Assembly: GCA_017991315.1 (NCBI GenBank) | Contig: JAGOQS010000002.1 | Location: forward strand, 844,792-908,791 | DNA length: 64,000 bases | Direction of reading: 5' to 3' | DNA from: Ferrovibrio sp. | GTDB taxonomy: Bacteria > Pseudomonadota > Alphaproteobacteria > Ferrovibrionales > Ferrovibrionaceae | In this document: positions 62,697 to 64,000 of the stretch, piece by piece | Position numbering within the stretch: position 1 is the first letter of the stretch | Layout: every line of letters starts with the position of its first letter | Made by a program: the position numbers and the translations under genes | Notes under the pieces: generated by a model | What the model saw: only the letters and a program-made list of their open reading frames with translations | Databases searched by the model: none | What the model was told of the DNA's origin: nothing

Positions 62697-63566
62697 TTAC
62701 CGCTGCGGCGCCACTGGCGACAGCCGCGACAATTGCGGCCACAGCTTCGCCCAGCAGCAATCGTGATCGGCGTCGTCGATCCGTGTCACCAGGGCTTCAG
62801 GCTGCAGGCCATAGCGGCGCAAGGCTGCAAAGGTCAGCTCCGGCGGCACCTGCTTGTCGCGGCTGCCGACAAAATGGCGCTGCGGCAAACGCGTCCAGGC
62901 CGCCGCAGTCTCGGTGCTGTTGCGCGAGCCGAAGAGCGGCGTGTCGCCGAAATGACTGGTCCAAGCCTGATGGTCGAGCAGGCCTGAAACGGTGACGATG
63001 CTTTCGATGTCATTGCGGCTGCCAGCCAGCAGCAGCGCCATCAACGCCCCACCGGAATAGCCATAAAGCTGCAACCGCCGCGCACCGAAGCGGGCGACAT
63101 ACTGGTCTATGGCCTCATTCAGTGCCGCCACGGTTTCCGGCGCGAAGCGGTGTGTGGTCCAGTATTCCGAAACGCAGTTGCGCGCCTTGTCGCCGCCGAT
63201 GAACTGGCAGGGCCGCGCCAAATACAGCAGGTTGGGCAAAGGATGGCGTGCCGCCAGATCCAGTGCCACAGGCTTGCCCGGTGTCGGATCGCCAGAGCGC
63301 TGATAACGGCTGATATAGGCTTCGCCATCGCCCTCGATGAAAATGCCAAGGCGCTGATCGCTCGGATCAGAGTGGCGATAATATGCTGCGATATCGAAGC
63401 TGCGCGTGGCGAATCGCACCCGCTGCAGCGGCGGATTTGCCAGGCGCGCGGCGGCATCGGCGCGGGCTTCATCGCTCAGCAGCAGGCCGCCGCCTTCGCA
63501 GCCGGCCAGCAGCAGCATAAACAACAGGCAACAGAATCGGCGCAACAGCGTCATATCAGCAGGCAT
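62697..63566 (-). CDS. Alpha/beta-hydrolase lipoprotein
   Basis: 289 residues. Lipobox LAGC near residue 20, then a mature hydrolase domain with nucleophile Ser in YGYSGGAL, HFVGSRDKQVPPE (acid Asp) and DADHDCCWAK (His). A Cys cluster is present at the end. Start at MPADMTLLRRF; a second ATG four codons later is possible. Substrate is unknown, perhaps an ester or lipid. Confidence 0.75.
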   Translation of the reverse strand: MPADMTLLRRFCCLLFMLLLAGCEGGGLLLSDEARADAAARLANPPLQRVRFATRSFDIAAYYRHSDPSDQRLGIFIEGDGEAYISRYQRSGDPTPGKPVALDLAARHPLPNLLYLARPCQFIGGDKARNCVSEYWTTHRFAPETVAALNEAIDQYVARFGARRLQLYGYSGGALMALLLAGSRNDIESIVTVSGLLDHQAWTSHFGDTPLFGSRNSTETAAAWTRLPQRHFVGSRDKQVPPELTFAALRRYGLQPEALVTRIDDADHDCCWAKLWPQLSRLSPVAPQR

Positions 63567-63658
63567 CCCTATCCCGTGACGGCATCATCATGCCAGCCAG
63601 ACTGCCTGCCGCCGCCGCGTTTGAAAAGCGGCATGGCAAAGAATGGTGCCTGAACAGC

Positions 63659-63692
63659 AAAAAGGGCCAGACCTTGCGGTCTGGCCCTTTTG
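63659..63692 (-). terminator. Intrinsic terminator of the beta-barrel gene
   Basis: On the minus strand GGGCCAGACC-gcaa-GGTCTGGCCC is a perfect 10-bp stem with a GCAA tetraloop and TTTTT after it. It sits 34 bases after the beta-barrel stop at 63726. It also works from the other side because A-rich bases flank it. Confidence 0.93.
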
Positions 63693-63725
63693 TTTAAGCC
63701 GGCCGTTTAAGCCGGGATGACTGGC

Positions 63726-64000
63726 TTAGAAGGTGGCGCGGAGGCGGGCCGAGACGCTCCACACGTCAAGGTCCTGGCGGCCAGCCGAGAGATAGGCGCC
63801 TTCCACATTGCCGGAGAAACTACCCAAGCCGAAGAAGTTGATGCCGAGGCCGAGCTGCGCGCCGAGCTCGTCATCATTCGAGAAAGTGCCGTTGCCCAGG
63901 GCCACCGGGGCGTTCTTCTCGAAATCATACTCGCCAACCACCTTCACATACGGCATCACCTTCTCGAAGGCATAGCCGACATTGCCGCCGAAGGTCACGC
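63726..64000 (-). CDS. Outer-membrane beta-barrel protein, 5' partial
   Basis: Only the last 91 residues lie in the window. Amphipathic strands (VGYAFEKVMPYVKVVGEYDF, LGAQLGLGINFFGLG, VEGAYLSAGRQDLD) end at ARLRATF with the terminal Phe needed for barrel assembly by BAM. This fits an autotransporter beta-domain or porin-like barrel. The start lies beyond base 64000 on the minus strand. Confidence 0.8.
   Translation of the reverse strand, partial: VTFGGNVGYAFEKVMPYVKVVGEYDFEKNAPVALGNGTFSNDDELGAQLGLGINFFGLGSFSGNVEGAYLSAGRQDLDVWSVSARLRATF

Overview
This is a GC-rich, gene-dense chromosomal segment. The tRNA-Phe sequence and the marker set (ChvI/ChvG, a short HprK with RapZ, EIIA-Man and HPr, AhcY, a DivL-like kinase, AddAB) point to an alphaproteobacterium, most like Rhodospirillales-type lineages. 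I saw no rRNA, prophage, transposase gene or CRISPR array. No gene-free stretch exceeds 300 bases. The largest gap, 44334-44604, is filled by a MITE-like element.

Layout. 1-4062: a COG0523 metal GTPase (5' end cut off by the window), a kinase-like protein, a type II (Rhizobium-type) asparaginase on the minus strand, a SpoU-type RNA methyltransferase and a DNA alkyltransferase. 4059-10697 (minus): a CGPFFP-motif protein with DUF3142, an ankyrin protein and FtsK. 10773-18130: DapC-like aminotransferase, a DUF3291 gene pair behind a triple 16-bp repeat, tRNA-Phe, an ABC exporter pair, GNAT, divergent AraC/VOC, an MBL hydrolase and a DUF2306 protein. 18233-24408: ChvI-ChvG-HprK-RapZ-EIIA-HPr, then AhcY behind a palindromic operator. 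24466-35926: DivL-like kinase, TsaE, AmgK, MurU, AddB, AddA and DUF1223, nearly all overlapping. 35973-39279: GNAT, NUDIX and HtpG.

39419-44002 (minus) is a Gld-like ABC system: ATPase, permease, GldG-type and DUF4340 proteins. After DUF1289 and the 266-bp MITE-like element comes a Dpp-type peptide ABC operon with no binding-protein gene (44605-48327). 48324-51109 (minus) holds small exported proteins, including three overlapping related lipoproteins, a Rap1a/Tai-like protein and a CinA-type protein. 51191-54108 carries SfsA, methionine aminopeptidase, RadC and a secreted protein. 54121-58205 (minus) is an overlapping four-gene set: glycosidase-like lipoprotein, VanZ-like protein, sulfatase-like enzyme and a small secreted protein. 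58560-62523 encodes surface-polysaccharide functions: WecA/MraY-like transferase, GT2 and an O-antigen ligase-like protein. The window ends with an esterase-like lipoprotein, a strong terminator and the 3' end of an outer-membrane beta-barrel gene.

Working together: ChvIG with the PTS-type proteins looks like an envelope and metabolic sensing block. AmgK-MurU recycles peptidoglycan sugars and AddAB repairs double-strand breaks. The right third is mostly envelope and surface functions. The items I rate most worth a second look are the MITE-like element, which supplies a stop-codon base and a ribosome-binding site to its neighbours, the lipoprotein triplet, the sulfatase/VanZ/glycosidase operon, the palindromic operator and hairpin flanking ahcY, and a repeated double-palindrome intergenic family in four copies. 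Functions are read from motifs and gene order; no database search was run.
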